Shown piece by piece: positions 1 through 12,220 of a stretch of 64,000 nucleotides of DNA. Numbering within the stretch: position 1 is the stretch's first letter; the number at the start of each line of letters is the position of its first letter. Source of the stretch: Phaseolus vulgaris (taxonomy: Eukaryota; Streptophyta; Magnoliopsida; Fabales; Fabaceae). The position numbers were made by a program, and so were the translations under genes. The notes under the pieces are model-generated. The model searched no databases, was not told the origin of the DNA, and was given only the letters and a program-made list of their open reading frames with translations. The stretch spans positions 31,645,753 to 31,709,752 of the forward strand of contig NC_023755.2 of assembly GCF_000499845.2 (NCBI RefSeq), in the 5' to 3' direction.

Positions 1-1010
1 GTGGTAGTTAAATAAAAAAAATGTTTAATCTAAATCTAACTTAAAAAAAAAATAAAAAAATAAGATGTATAAATTTGAAAGAGGATAAAGGATGAAAAAT
101 TTTAAATTTTTATTTTTAAAAATAAGATTAAAAATTCTTTAATTTTAAGATTACTTTCATAAATTTATAAAGTTTATTTCTTTTACAAAATATTATATCC
201 AAATAACATTTTATCATTAAATATTTCAATTTTTTATACTAAAAAATAATTGTTATCCAATCACAGTGTTATCTTTTTCCTATTTTAACAGTAAAATATC
301 CCCTGTAATCATATTTTCACTTTTTATAGATTCCCAATTGTTTCTTATGTAATGTAATATTATACTACAAAGCAAATATGAGATTTTGTGGCAACTATTT
401 GAAATTAAAATATGTTTTATTGTTTTGAATAGATGTTACCTATGTGTGTTTTCTTTTATATATAACAAAAAAAAGGAAAAAAAAGGGAATCCACCAAAAA
501 TAATAATATGTTGTGACTCAATTAATTTTCTAAATTTCTTATCTTTATGAATTTCTAAATCTGGCAAGTAACAGATTAATAAAGTGGGTATCTCGCGTTG
601 GATTATGTCCTTTTAAAAAAGCATTTTTTAAGTTTTCACTTACCTTTCAAATAATTTTGAAAAAATTGTTAATAACAATCAAAAGGCTAAATTTTAACGA
701 TTTATTACTAAAATTTAGTACAAACAAGTTAGAGAAAATATATAGAAAACAAAAAACTAAAATTTGATATATATTAATTTTAGTGGCTATCTCTTATTTA
801 TATCAGTATATAAAAATATACGTATATTCACAAACACGGTATAATTATTTGTAAATAATGTCATATATTGTAAAAGAATAGACATTTTGTATCTTTATAT
901 TATATACGTTTATATTTATTAACTCAAAAAATTGAATTTGTAGAAACAAGGGGTGGAAATAACAACTTTCGATATCTGGACTTAATAAAGCCCAAATTTT
1001 AAAAAGCCCG
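1..1010. other. AT-rich intergenic DNA
   Basis: About 1 kb of strongly AT-rich sequence with runs of A and T. I see no open frame with plant-gene character, no terminal inverted repeat pair and no RNA gene. The last 100 bases become more balanced and lead into the NFD6-like gene, so part of this stretch probably holds its promoter. Confidence 0.6.
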
Positions 1011-1101
1011 TTGAGTTTTTGGGGTTTCATGAGCAGAAGAGCTAAGCGGGGTTTTAGTGTTGTAGAACCCTACACCAGTGGAGAGTGTGTGGATCGAACG
1101 C

Positions 1102-1110
1102 TAACCCTAA
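1102..1110 (+). promoter_or_regulatory. telo-box-like motif in the NFD6-like leader
   Basis: TAACCCTAA lies 18 bases before the start codon at 1128, and a second related core (AACCCTA) is at about 1065. Boxes of this kind are common near the starts of plant genes for mitochondrial and translation proteins. The role here is inferred from position only. Confidence 0.35.
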
Positions 1111-1127
1111 AATTTTCCGACAACGAA

Positions 1128-3036
1128 ATGGCATCGACCGCCGGCGCCGCCGCGAGATCGATACTCCGATCATGTTCTGGTCGTCGCGCTGCGTTCCGTC
1201 TCGGCTCGGAAGCTAAAGCGGGTGGCTCTCCGTTCCGCGTTGCTTCCAATAAACCTCTCTCCCAATCAACACTGAGGTAATTTATGTGCTTATTATTAGG
1301 TACTTCAGTTGAGTTACTCGTTTAACTGTTGTGAATTTAGTTTTTACAGGATTTTTCCTAATTTATTTTTTCGCTTCAAATCTCTATGGAAATATGTTAA
1401 CAAGTTATGTAAAATTTATTTAGGAATTAAAGTTTGTAATACGCCACATTTTAGATGATTTTCAGAGACTATGTGTAAGTTTGAACTAACTGGATTGTAG
1501 TGTTATCTCGATTTATTTTTTGTGTATCAGTGATGAATTTATTGTTATTTGGATTGATACGTTAATGCTGGAAATGAAATAATGGATTGATGTGATTTTG
1601 TGTGAGAAGGCGTCCCGTTGAATTGAGTTTTTGTGTGGAATCCATGCTACCGTATCACACGGCAACTGCTTCTGCTTTGTTGACTTCAATGCTCTCGGTG
1701 TCTCGCCGTAGCTACGGCTGGCTTCCTGAAGGTATAGTCTCTGCTTCTACTGCATTTTAATGTATCATTTTGGAATGAAAGATTTGGTTTATTTGCATGT
1801 GTTTACTTAATAGTATTGGTAAGTGAAAATGTTTTTGAAGATTTCTGCCTGCAGCATTATATGATTTGTCTAGCATTCTTAATGTTCAAAACTATCTTCT
1901 TTTTCTCCCGTATGTTGGCTTTGACATGGGAGTTTACCTAGTGTTGTTGTTAAAGGAGAGGGGGGACGTTGGAGATATTTTACAGCTCATGCTGAGAAAA
2001 AAAATAAAATTGGAGCCTCTTAGAGTATTATGTGATGTGGTCCCACACTTTGGGTGGCCTAGTCTGTGATCATTTTAATTGCCTGACAGTTGGATTTTAC
2101 TTTTGAATTAGGTAGCTAAACATCTGTAGGATCCCTTGTGTTCTTTCTTCAATTTAATTTTCGGGTAAGTTAGTGTTTCTTTTCAGTTTTTGGGTTAAAA
2201 CATGATAGAGTCTTGTTAGATTTGATGTGTAATGCTTTGGAAAAATGTATGGCATATCATTCTTCATATTAATAAAAAAAAGGCAGTCCATCTACATGAT
2301 CTTTGATCTTATCATTGTGTAAATATTAGTCCTGTACCTAAGATTGATGGAAAAGTTATTCCCTGAATCTTCTGCTTTCCCCACTGCAACTAAATCTTTT
2401 AGTGAAGCCGTACGTACTCATTTTGTTTGTAGGCCAAGAGAAGACTATTTGAAGATCAAGAAGCAAGGTTGGGATGACATGGACCTCTTTTGATGTTGGG
2501 CTTTAAACAAAAAAATCATTCTTATTAGGAAGAACTGCTAGATTTCTGTCACAAAAAAAGCTTGTTGCCCTTGAATTCTTTTAAGTTGACAGGATGACTG
2601 TCATTAACCTGGATTTTTTTAGTTTACTTTGTGTTCTATTCTAGATAATAATATCTGTCACCTATTTGTGAATCATATTGTTCAAAGTTCATGCATAATG
2701 AGTAGAATTGCCTTGCTGGCATAATTTTTGGTGGGTTCCAAGTTTATATAAAACTGTATTGGCTTTTTCATACCTAAACAGAAAAAGATCAATACCATAC
2801 AACATTTTGTGAGGATTTCTCTAGAATATAGATTGTTCTAGGTACCTTTTATGTTTAATTGTTTGAAATATGAAATATTATATACTTTTCTTTTGTGGGA
2901 GTCTGCTGCTAAAATTTTGTCATTAAAAACCTTAATTGGTGCAATTTTATTTCGCATCATACTCTAAAGGGTCAATTGATAGTGGAGGCGTTTACTGATC
3001 TCTTCTGTTTAATCAGATTGCAATGATGATGTGTGA
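1128..3036 (+). CDS. NFD6: NUCLEAR FUSION DEFECTIVE 6-like mitochondrial protein (3 exons)
   Basis: Exons are 1128-1276, 1610-1731 and 3017-3036 (stop TGA at 3034). All introns are GT-AG and the phases agree: AG|G gives Arg and G|AT gives Asp. The product is about 96 aa. The N-terminus is basic and Ser/Ala rich ([15 protein letters not shown]), as in a mitochondrial presequence. The second exon encodes the conserved core [20 protein letters not shown] followed by SVSRRSYGW. The last exon adds only DCNDDV. This short core and acidic tail are what I recall for the plant NFD6 family, whose Arabidopsis founder is needed for karyogamy and acts in mitochondria. The start at 1128 is preferred over an upstream in-frame open stretch because it begins the presequence. 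Intron 2 is long (1285 bp). Reading through its donor would add nine codons before a stop. Several paralogues of this family exist, so orthology is not proved. Confidence 0.85.
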
Positions 3037-5441
3037 TAAATGTTCTGAAGGTTGAAGCAATCTTTTATGTACAAATCTGGTTCGTGAGACTGTTTTGACT
3101 GAGCCATTGGAGGGACAATTTGAGTCCCAAAGGCTGAAAGGAACTTTAAAAACCTAGATCGCCTGCACTTCTGTTCTTTCTGGTTCACATGCCTTTAAGG
3201 CTGCCATTTTATTCCCGGGATGTTGAGTCTAAAGGCAAATAAGTTGAAATTGTAATGGTACATGTTGGATTAAGTTTTATCCTGTTTGTCCTCGTTATTT
3301 GAAAATTTCTTATTGAATCAACTAATACCGAATTGCTTTATTTAGTGAAAGTTCTATATGTCTGTTTGTGACTAGTTTAAATCCATGCTTTCTGTCTATC
3401 AGTTACTTATCATGCCTAAAAATATAATGTGCTCCTGGATGGCGTACATCGTTTATCCCATACACATACTTATATTTTTGGACTTATATTAAAGGTGGTT
3501 CACTTTTTTTGTCGTCCTCTATATTGTTATATCTTTATGCATATAGAAGTGGTCGTTGATGTTTTGTTTTCTCATTTACTTCATATTTTTTAACTTTCAG
3601 AAGGAGAGGGGTCATGATGTGATAACAACAGAATGCAATACAGATTATGCTCAAAATTTACATGTGAACGTGTCAAAGTTGGACTGTTTTTGTAGTCACT
3701 ACTAGAATTTGTGCCCTGGAGATATTTGAACTTCTATAAGTAGCTTCTTTCTTATTCTTTTTAAGTTCTGATTTTGTGTTGCATACCTTGGTCTGTGACC
3801 TCAATCAACTTCGTCTTTGGGCTCGCAATTTTCCAAAAGTTGTGTCCGTACTGAAAAATTCACGCGTTTTGTTTCAATTTAGCGTGCAAAATCTACCAAT
3901 TTACCCACGTTGAGTTTGTAAAGGTCACGAGATGAATATTATGATCTTAAATTGAATATAAAATTAAACAATAAAGTATCTAAATTAAAATTAACCGATT
4001 GGGACACATTAATTTGGTTTTTGATAAAGCAACAAAAGTTATTTACATAATTTTACGATTAGTTAGGTCAATTGGGTGAACCGGAAGGTTTCCCTGTATA
4101 TCAGCTTCGAAACTGAACTAGAACTAAAAAGTACTCAATTCTTAGATTATTTTACCAATTTAGTTTTGGAAATAAGTCTAATTAAGCTGATAAGTTAATT
4201 GTTAGGCCATCAAACTAAGTCGGTTTTGAAGCTGAACCATACAGCAATTAGGCAGGAAAATAGGTGTTAAAGTGAAGCTCAGTGTGATCCCGTCCAATCT
4301 GGCAGGTCAATTTTAGGCATTGAATTTATTGAACTAAATCTTATACAACGGCTTTGACAATCAAGATATCAAATTTAATGTAAAATAGCATATCCTGAAA
4401 CCTAAATGTTCTGTATTTTGCGAAGGTATGAAATGAATACTTAAGCATGTTTATTATCAACCCATCACCAAGGCACAAGTTTCAATCCACTTCCAATTCA
4501 AATCTAAATATTTCCATCACATTTAAAATCCAAATCCATATTTTTTAAAAACAATTTGGATTTTTATAAATTCAAATCTAAATATTTAGATTGGATCTTA
4601 AATTTAAATCCATATTTTTTATAAATTTATATAATATCAAAAAATTATTAGTATAATGTAATTTAATTTTTTTTATGATAAAGATTAATTATTAATTTTT
4701 TTAATGTTAAGCTTATGTTTTTAATTAGTCATTAATTTCAATATTTTATAGTAGATTAACATTTTTATATTTACGCATTTATTATTTATTTAATATATAT
4801 TTAAATAAGTAAGTTTGATTTTAGGAGAAATATTTTATCCTGATTTCATTTTCAATTATATCTATTCAGATAAAATATAAATTAAATAATTTTTAATATG
4901 TTTAATTTAAAATTTTTGTATTATGCATATTTTAATTTTGAATAAAAAAACTTAATAAAAAACTACTCCGTTATTTTTTATTAAGGTAAAACATTCTCTA
5001 TTTTTTTATTTTTTTTCATAAAAATTATTTAATTTTTAAAATATTAAAATAAATTGTATAAAAGGAATTATTTCATGTAGAAAAAGTTTATTTTTCAAAA
5101 TTCTAAAATGAATACCCTCTTTTTGATGAAAAACAAAAATTTAATATTTTTATTTCATGTATTTTTTTCTCTCTATATTTTTGTAAAATAAAAAAAAAAT
5201 TGTTAAAATTTATTCGTGGCTCACATGGTTTGAAATAATTTATGTGGCAGCATTTCCAATAACTAACTATGGTTTAAAATAATTTGTAGCGTAAGGAAGT
5301 GAAATCTTATTGTACATTTCACATGGTGATCATGTAATGAATCTCAATTGGATATTTGAATTATCCATTTTCCAAAATTTGTATAAATAAAATGTAACTC
5401 TCATTTGAAAAAATTTTAAATTATGATCAAAATCCGATTTA
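3037..5441. other. 3' flank of the NFD6-like gene and AT-rich intergenic DNA
   Basis: The first several hundred bases are probably 3'UTR, perhaps spliced, because the composition stays balanced to about 3800. From about 3900 the DNA becomes very AT rich. I found no open frame or repeat pair worth calling. Confidence 0.5.
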
Positions 5442-5984
5442 GGCTCGATTTATTTCCGGGTGACCATGTTCACTTGCATTGAAAAACAAAAAAAATTCTC
5501 AATTAAAAAATTTATGAAAAATCAAAACTATCCTTAACTATTAATTTTTATATACATGTAAATATTATAAAATAATAATAATATATTTAAAATTTAAAAT
5601 AAAAATATTATATATTAAAAATAATAAAATAATAAATAATAATAACTAAAATAATAATAATAATAATAAAAATAAATATAAATATAAATTATATACTTAA
5701 TAATAATTAAAATTAATTTTTATTTGATTTGATTTTATAAAGATATTTTTTTTATATTTATACAAAAATATCTCATATTTTATTATTTAAATATTTTTAA
5801 GTAAAAAATAAATTTATAAACTGAAATTTTATTCCATTAAAAAAAAATCATTATATCAATCACAAATTTCAATAAATTATTCTATAATATATTATAATCC
5901 AAAAAATATCAGTTTTTTTAAATTTTTCTCTTAAATCACTCCAAATCCACTCCTTCAAATTCTCTCCCCAATCCAAACACAACC
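5442..5984 (-). mobile_element. PIF/Harbinger-type MITE (TTA target duplication)
   Basis: The 543-bp AT-rich element is flanked by TTA at 5439-5441 and 5985-5987. One end reads, on the minus strand, GGTTGTGTTTGGATTG, the usual Tourist-like start. The other end reads GGCTCGATTTATTTCCGG on the plus strand. A longer relative lies at 44811-45737 in the opposite orientation. Both ends and the internal stretch around TATTTTTGTAT correspond between the two copies, which supports the boundaries better than the 3-bp duplication alone. It has no coding capacity. Confidence 0.7.
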
Positions 5985-6448
5985 TTAAACAAATAAATTT
6001 TGAAATGAATTGGAACAGTTTAAAAATAGAGCAGTTTGTTTTAATTAGATTTTTTTGGCCACCCTTAACGCCAACAACAAAATGTCATTTGAATCCACAT
6101 AGTTCATCTGCTGCTTAGCTTAAAAGAGGTTTAACAGGAGTGTAGAGGTTACTAAGGGCTTAAAAATACATTTGTATGATAATGCCTGGGCAAACTTATT
6201 TGTTCAAAGAAGTTGGGATACATTATTAAATTGGAGAAACAAATAATATTTACTTCTGCACTAAAGGCGTAAGCATTATCACGTTTCAAAACTGACCTGA
6301 AATATAATTCCTTGCATTCACCACAGCAATCTTAAGACTAAATAAGCAAGACTGTACCATAAGAAAACTGCAACGCAGTCAACTGTTCAATGGTCAAAAT
6401 AAAAACTAAAATCTTTGGTAAACCCAAAGATTCACCCTGAAGATAAAA
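5985..6448. other. 3' flank of the OB-fold gene
   Basis: There is no separate gene. Sequence from about 6250 to 6448 is probably the 3'UTR of the minus-strand OB-fold gene. The rest is unremarkable spacer. Confidence 0.5.
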
Positions 6449-7628
6449 TCACTCTTCAACAACATTAACTAATTCATATTCAACTAATGAAAGATTGTTA
6501 TCCTCTTTAACTTCAAAATTTGCAGGTTCCGTCGCCTCAATACGCCCCCATCTATCAACTGCAAGCCTCATAGATCCCTTGAACATGTCAATCTTTGCAT
6601 TACGCAGAGTTAAACTAGCACCAGCATTCATGAGGTCCACTGCACAAAAGTAAATGAATTAGTGACCATATAATACAAGCAAACCTTACTCCCAAACAAA
6701 CAAGAATAGCAACACTTAGACATGTAGCAAAGACTATAAAGATGTGCTAACAAAATATACATGCAAAAACATTTGCTTGGGAGAAAAAAGATAATGAGTA
6801 CTACCACAAAAAAAAACATTATCGATGTGCTTGGATTTCACTTAAAACAAGATCAAAGACAAACAAAAAAACCTAGCAAAAGGTATTAAAAAATGGCCAA
6901 CGACAACAAACTCAGTGGTATGCAACCAAGATTGGGTGCATTGTTCCACAATACATGGATGCATTAATACAATAGATATCTTTAAATGAATAACCTACAT
7001 AGACAGGGAAATGGGCTTCCATGTTTCAACCTGAAATACCCTCAAACCAGACCAAATCAACAATATTTAAATTAATCTAATTCTAACGTCATTGAACAAG
7101 AAAACTTTTACACTGTAGAAACAATTTTATTTTCACCCCCGACAAAAACACTATTAAACACGGGCTTGTCACTACTCACACGTATAACGGAGAAAAGCAT
7201 TATTAAAACCTTAAATCTTCACGTCTCAAGTGCTTGGTATTCTAAGCACACAAAGTACTATAAGGAGCTCAACAACTTTAAAGCATAGCCTTCGACACTA
7301 TAAATTCAACAAACCAAAAAGATTGAAATTCAAACACCCATCACCACGCAACCCACAAAAAGAAACATCATCTTACAAATGCATACATAACCGTACCCTG
7401 TTCGTTGCGAGCGGTGAAGATTATGGTTCCAGTTTCGTCACCAACGACGCACTCGGCGATGCGCGACGGTCGCGCCGTGAGCACCGATGATCGACCGCCT
7501 CGGTTGCTCACCGTCTTCACCGGCTTAGAGCTCACCACCTTGACCGTCAGTGTGTGGCCATTGGTGCCAGGTTTTAGTTGATCGACCTTCACAAACACAG
7601 GTTTTCGTTTCGTCGTCGTTGTGGCCAT
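6449..7628 (-). CDS. OB-fold single-strand nucleic-acid-binding protein (At4g28440-like, SOSS-B related)
   Basis: Two exons on the minus strand, 7628-7397 and 6639-6449. The donor follows CAGG, the acceptor is TGCAG, and G|TG restores Val. The product is 140 aa. The order fits a single OB fold: VKVDQLKPGTNGHTLTVKVV opens the barrel, VVGDETGTIIFTARNEQ forms the middle strands, and exon 2 supplies RNAKIDMFKGSMRLAVDRWG with an acidic C-terminus (EYELVNVVEE). I recognise this as the small plant family usually annotated At4g28440-like or SOSS complex subunit B homologue, with a likely role in single-stranded DNA or RNA binding. An in-frame ATG at 7643 would add five residues. I prefer 7628 because MATTTT is the family's usual start. 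A telo-box is at 7697-7705, and a Mutator-type MITE begins 146 bp upstream of the ATG. Confidence 0.9.
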
Positions 7629-7696
7629 GGATTCTGAGTTCATTTTTCTTCTTTTGCGTGAGAGAGAAGAGAACCAATCCAAAGCAATTCCAAGTT

Positions 7697-7705
7697 AAAC
7701 CCTAA
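7697..7705 (+). promoter_or_regulatory. telo-box upstream of the OB-fold gene
   Basis: AAACCCTAA lies about 70 bases upstream of the minus-strand start codon, in the presumed 5'UTR or core promoter. It is a common element of plant genes tied to translation and DNA maintenance. Function is inferred. Confidence 0.35.
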
Positions 7706-7773
7706 CTCTAGTTTCTCTCTGGTTTTGATTTCGGATTTGGGGATTCAATAAGCCTTGGGCCTAATTCCAGAAT

Positions 7774-8356
7774 GACACTTTATTCCTCCTGCACCCATAC
7801 ATTTTTCTTCCTGCGCCCCCACAGTGTTGTGCAGAGACAAAATTATCCCTATAAAAAACAAACTGTACATTTGTTTTTTTTCCATTCCAGATAATCCGGT
7901 AAACTTTTTGATTGACCCTTCCAGTAAAATTTTGGATTGGCACGTCCGGTAAACTCCTAGATTGGTGGCTCCGGTTGTACATGAATGACAGTGTCAATCC
8001 AAAAGAAAAAAAATGCAGAACATCCATAATTAAATAAACCATTTCAGATCCGTCAATCCATAATTCAAAATATGCGTTCTGGATTCAGAAATCTATAATT
8101 GAAAAAAATCATTCCAAACCTACCAATCTGTAATAGAAATTGGATTTCCAGATTCAACAATTTGAAAATTAACAATTTATACAAACTTTGCTTCTGGAAC
8201 ACCCCCTTCATCCGGAAAGCAACATTCACTTCCGGATTGATAAATCTGTAGCATACTCCCAGATCCCAATTTCAAATAAAAGGTGAAGGTCAGTTTTCAG
8301 ATTTATAAAATTGTGGAGATGCAGGAAGAAAAATGCAAGTGCAAAAACAAATTGCC
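7774..8356. mobile_element. Mutator-type non-autonomous MITE with 9-bp target duplication
   Basis: The 583-bp element is flanked by TTCCAGAAT (7765-7773) and TTCCAGAAG (8357-8365), a 9-bp duplication with one mismatch. Its ends form an imperfect inverted repeat of about 40 bp that shares ATTTTTCTTCCTGC. The interior is rich in TCCGGA and CCAGATT motifs, as in the elements at 34792-35735 and 35750-36189, so the three probably form one family. It has no coding capacity. It sits immediately upstream of the OB-fold gene. Confidence 0.7.
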
Positions 8357-9645
8357 TTCCAGAAGAATGAAGCCCTTGGTTACGGGCTGGGTGGGATAGC
8401 CCGTGTGTTGGCCCAAAGAATGCTTTTTAATTTCAACCGAAAAATAAAAAAGTAAAATATTTGGTTAAAGTTCTCTTGACTCAATATTATATAATGCTGA
8501 GTTGCTAAACAAAATATCTTGTAATAAGGAGAGATACAGTGGAAAAAGTAAAACACTAACATTCTCAGTTAATTAAATTTTTTAATTTTCTTTAAAGTAC
8601 AATATCTTTTTCTTTATTTTTTTTATATTTAATCAATCCATTGTTTTTGTCTATTATATTTCTGGGGTTATTCCTTGCACCACCAAAACATTTCTTGTGA
8701 ACTCTCCACAGATTTAAATCACTTGAATAAATGGTGTTTAACTTTATCATTGGGCTTGGTATGATGAAAGGGGTGTTATACTATAAAACTCATATATAAA
8801 GATTAAATGTGATTTGCTATTATTTAACTTTTTATAATTACTATTTTTCTTATATAACATACAATAATATAATCTTTTTATGTTGATTTTTTTCTTACTT
8901 TTATTATAATTTACATTAGTTTATGAGATAGTATATAATATAAAAAAAATATTTTTTAATTATTAAGAAATCACTCACAATATAAAATCAGTGAACTCTA
9001 ATGACTTAATCAGCACAATGGTTACATCAGTGCTGTTAAAGGAAAATTCCCACTTTGTCCTATCATTTTTTGGTATCACTCTTAAAAATTCATTTAAGAT
9101 GAGGATAGAGATATAATTGTAAAAATATACGTGTTATTATGGCATCTACGCATTGGTTTATAATGTTTTTAATCGTTGTAATCTGAAAAAATTCAGTGTA
9201 ATGAAAATATCATGACTCTTTTAAATATATCTTATTATATTTATTTAAACATTGGAAGATGAATGGTGCTGTTAAATTTTTGGTGAGTGGAATGTTTATT
9301 TGGCTAAAGTGTAATTTGGTGCGTGATATTAATTAATTTTTATTTACCAACAATTTCCTTTTATAATACTGTTTTTCAAATCTCGTAAAGATATTAAAAG
9401 AAAAGTTTGAAGGACGGACCTTCTTACTTATTCTCTACTACTTTTAATTTTAACTTTTTTTTTATCAAAATTTGAAGAAATAATTTTTAATCATTTTCTT
9501 TATATTCACTGGTAATTATTATGCGAATAAATATTTAGTATAATTAAAGTATATATATTTTTACTTATAACAAATTAGGTTTTGGTTATTATGTTAGCTT
9601 AATTAAAAAATTTAGTGCATATAACATAATATAAGGTATTTTTGG
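8357..9645. other. AT-rich intergenic DNA
   Basis: About 1.3 kb of AT-rich spacer. I saw no coding stretch, no clear inverted repeat and no RNA gene. It ends with the TATTTTTGG copy that flanks the foldback element. Confidence 0.55.
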
Positions 9646-11944
9646 GGCTCAATTCCCTATCTAGTACCATTTACATCTTTATTTCCCTATCTTGCACCAT
9701 TTTGTTTTTATTTTCCTATCTAGCACCTTTTTGTTTTTATTTCCCTATCTAGCACTCTTTTATTTTTTATTTCCCTATCTAGCACTATTTTAAAAATAAA
9801 TAAATAAATAATAAATTATTATTTTTTTAATAATTTTAATTTTGAATGCATTAAAAAATAAATATGTTTAATGTTTAAAATAATTAGAAATATAATTAAT
9901 GAATAAATAAATGAATTTTTACAAAATAAAAATAAAAAAGTAATAAATTAAAAATGTTTACTTTAAAATTATTTTTTTTTAAAATGAAGAAAATAAAAAA
10001 TTAAACTATACAACAACATAAAAGTTGAATCTATAAACATAAATTAGTATTTATTTTTATTATTATGGATGATATAATCATGTTAATTTCAAGTAAAAAA
10101 TACAGGACATAATTATTAAAAAACCAAAGTCAATTAGTATTAATTAATAGTGAACACATAAATAATATTGAAGTGTCTACCCTAAATGCAAAATTCTAAA
10201 AAAAAAGCTAATGCAAATGCTACACTTAATGCTACACTGAATGCATTAAAAAATAAATATTTTTAATGTTTAAAATAATTAGAAATATAATTAATGAATA
10301 AATAAATAAGTTTTTACAAAATAAAAATAAAAAAGTAATAAATTAAAAATGTTTAGTTTAAATTTTTTTTTTAAAATGAAGAAAATAAAAAATTAAACTC
10401 TACAACAACATAAAAGTTGAATCTATAAACATAAATTAGTATTTATTTTTATTATTATTGATAATGTAATCATGTTAATTTCAAGTAAAAAATACAGGAC
10501 ATATTTATAAAAAAAACCAAAGTCAATTAGTATTAATTAATAGTGGACACATAAATAATATTGAAGTGTGTACCTAAATGCAAAATTCTAAAAAAAACTA
10601 ATACAAATGTTACACTTAATGCTTAAAAATGAGAAGAAAAAAATGCAAAAATAAATAAGTCTAGAAAATAAAAACAACAACAATAAAATAAAAACAAAAA
10701 CCATAAATAAATAAATAAAGATTGCAGAAAAAATAATAATATCTAAAAACATAAAAGGTATAAAATAAAGGAAAAACAAAATAAGATAAAGATAAAAGAT
10801 ATAAAAAAATCAAATAAATCAAAACAAGATAAATATAAGAGATATAAGACGATACTAAATAAGTATATGTTGATCATAAAAAGGAAAATAAATGAGAGAT
10901 GATCATTCATTTAATATGTTTCTAGTTATTATTATTTTTTCTGCCATTCTTTATTTATTTCTATTTATGTTTTTATTCATTAATTATATTTCTAACAATT
11001 TTAAATACTAAAAATATTTTTTTTAATGCATTCAAAATTAAAATTATAAAAAAAATTACTGGATTGTACAATTCTCGTCATTAATTATGTTTCATTTTGC
11101 ACAAGCTATTTAATGTACCACTGAAGAAAATATCAAATGAATGATCATCTTTTATTTATTTTCCTTTTTATGATCAACATATACTTATTCAATATCGCCT
11201 TATATTTCTTATCTTTATTTTGTTTGAATTTTTTTTATATATTTTATCTTTATCTTATTTTGTTTTGCCTTTATTTTATATATTTTATGTTTTTAGTTGT
11301 TATTTTTTTTTTTCTGTCATTCTTTATTTATATCTATTTTTTGTTTTTATTTTATTGTTGCTATTTTTATTTTCTATACTTATTTTTTTGTCTCATTTTT
11401 AAGCATTAAGTGTAACATTTGTATTAGTTTTTTTTAGAATTTTGCATTTAGGTAAACACTTCAATATTATTTATGTGTCCACTATTAATTAATACTAATT
11501 GACTTTGGTTTTTTTTATAAATATGTCCTGTATTTTTTACTTGAAATTAACATGATTACATCATCAATAATAATAAAAATAAATACTAATTTATGTTTAT
11601 AGATTCAACTTAGTTTAATTTTTTATTTTCTTCATTTTAAAAAAAAATAATTTTAACCTAAACATTTTTAATTTATTACTTTTTTATTTTTATTTTGTAA
11701 AAACTCATTTATTTATTCATTAATTATATTTCTAATTATTTTAAACATTAAAAATATTTATTTTTTAATGCATTCAAAATTAAAATTATTAAAAAAATAA
11801 TAATTTATTATTTATTTATTTATTTTTAAAATGGTGCTAGATAGGGAAATAAAAAATAAAAGAGTGCTAGATAGGGAAATAAAAACAAAAGGGTGCTAGA
11901 TAGGGAAATAAAGATGTAAATGGTGCTAGATAGGGAATTGAGCC
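9646..11944. mobile_element. long-TIR foldback element (Mutator-like, 9-bp TSD)
   Basis: The element starts GGCTCAATTCCCTATCTAG and ends with its inverse. It is flanked by perfect 9-bp copies of TATTTTTGG (9637-9645 and 11945-11953). The two arms (about 9646-10925 and 11130-11944) are inverted copies of each other. The left arm is longer because a stretch of roughly 390 bp is repeated in tandem (about 9840-10220 and 10240-10620). Each tip carries about five short direct repeats of TTTCCCTATCTAGCACC. Only about 200 bp separates the arms, so a transcript or single strand could fold into a long hairpin. Open frames inside are low-complexity Phe/Leu/Ile strings and are not genes. The 9-bp duplication suggests Mutator-family mobilisation. 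Confidence 0.8.
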
Positions 11945-12220
11945 TATTTTTGGTTCCAGTTATTTTTTTTCTTATTTTTAACTTTCTTCGTTCAACATAT
12001 TTTTAATGATCAACGGGGTTTAAATTCGAGCGGGTAAATAAAAAATTTATCTAAAAACTGATAATCGATCGAAATTGAATGTTTTTAATTTTTCTATTAT
12101 TAACAACTTTAAAACCAGTCCAACATCAATAAAATTGAAAATCAATTATTTAAATATTATTATATTATTTATTATTAAAAGGAAAAATAATGTACCTAAA
12201 TTCGTTCTACCTATAAATTT

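Noticed and set aside
1866..2069. Open frame of 67 codons within intron 2 of the NFD6-like gene
   Set aside because: It lies wholly inside the intron, lacks a family motif and has no splice context of its own.
10588..11409. Open frames rich in Phe, Leu, Ile and Tyr in the foldback element
   Set aside because: They are translations of AT-only arms, mirror each other because of the inverted repeat, and have no protein features beyond base composition.
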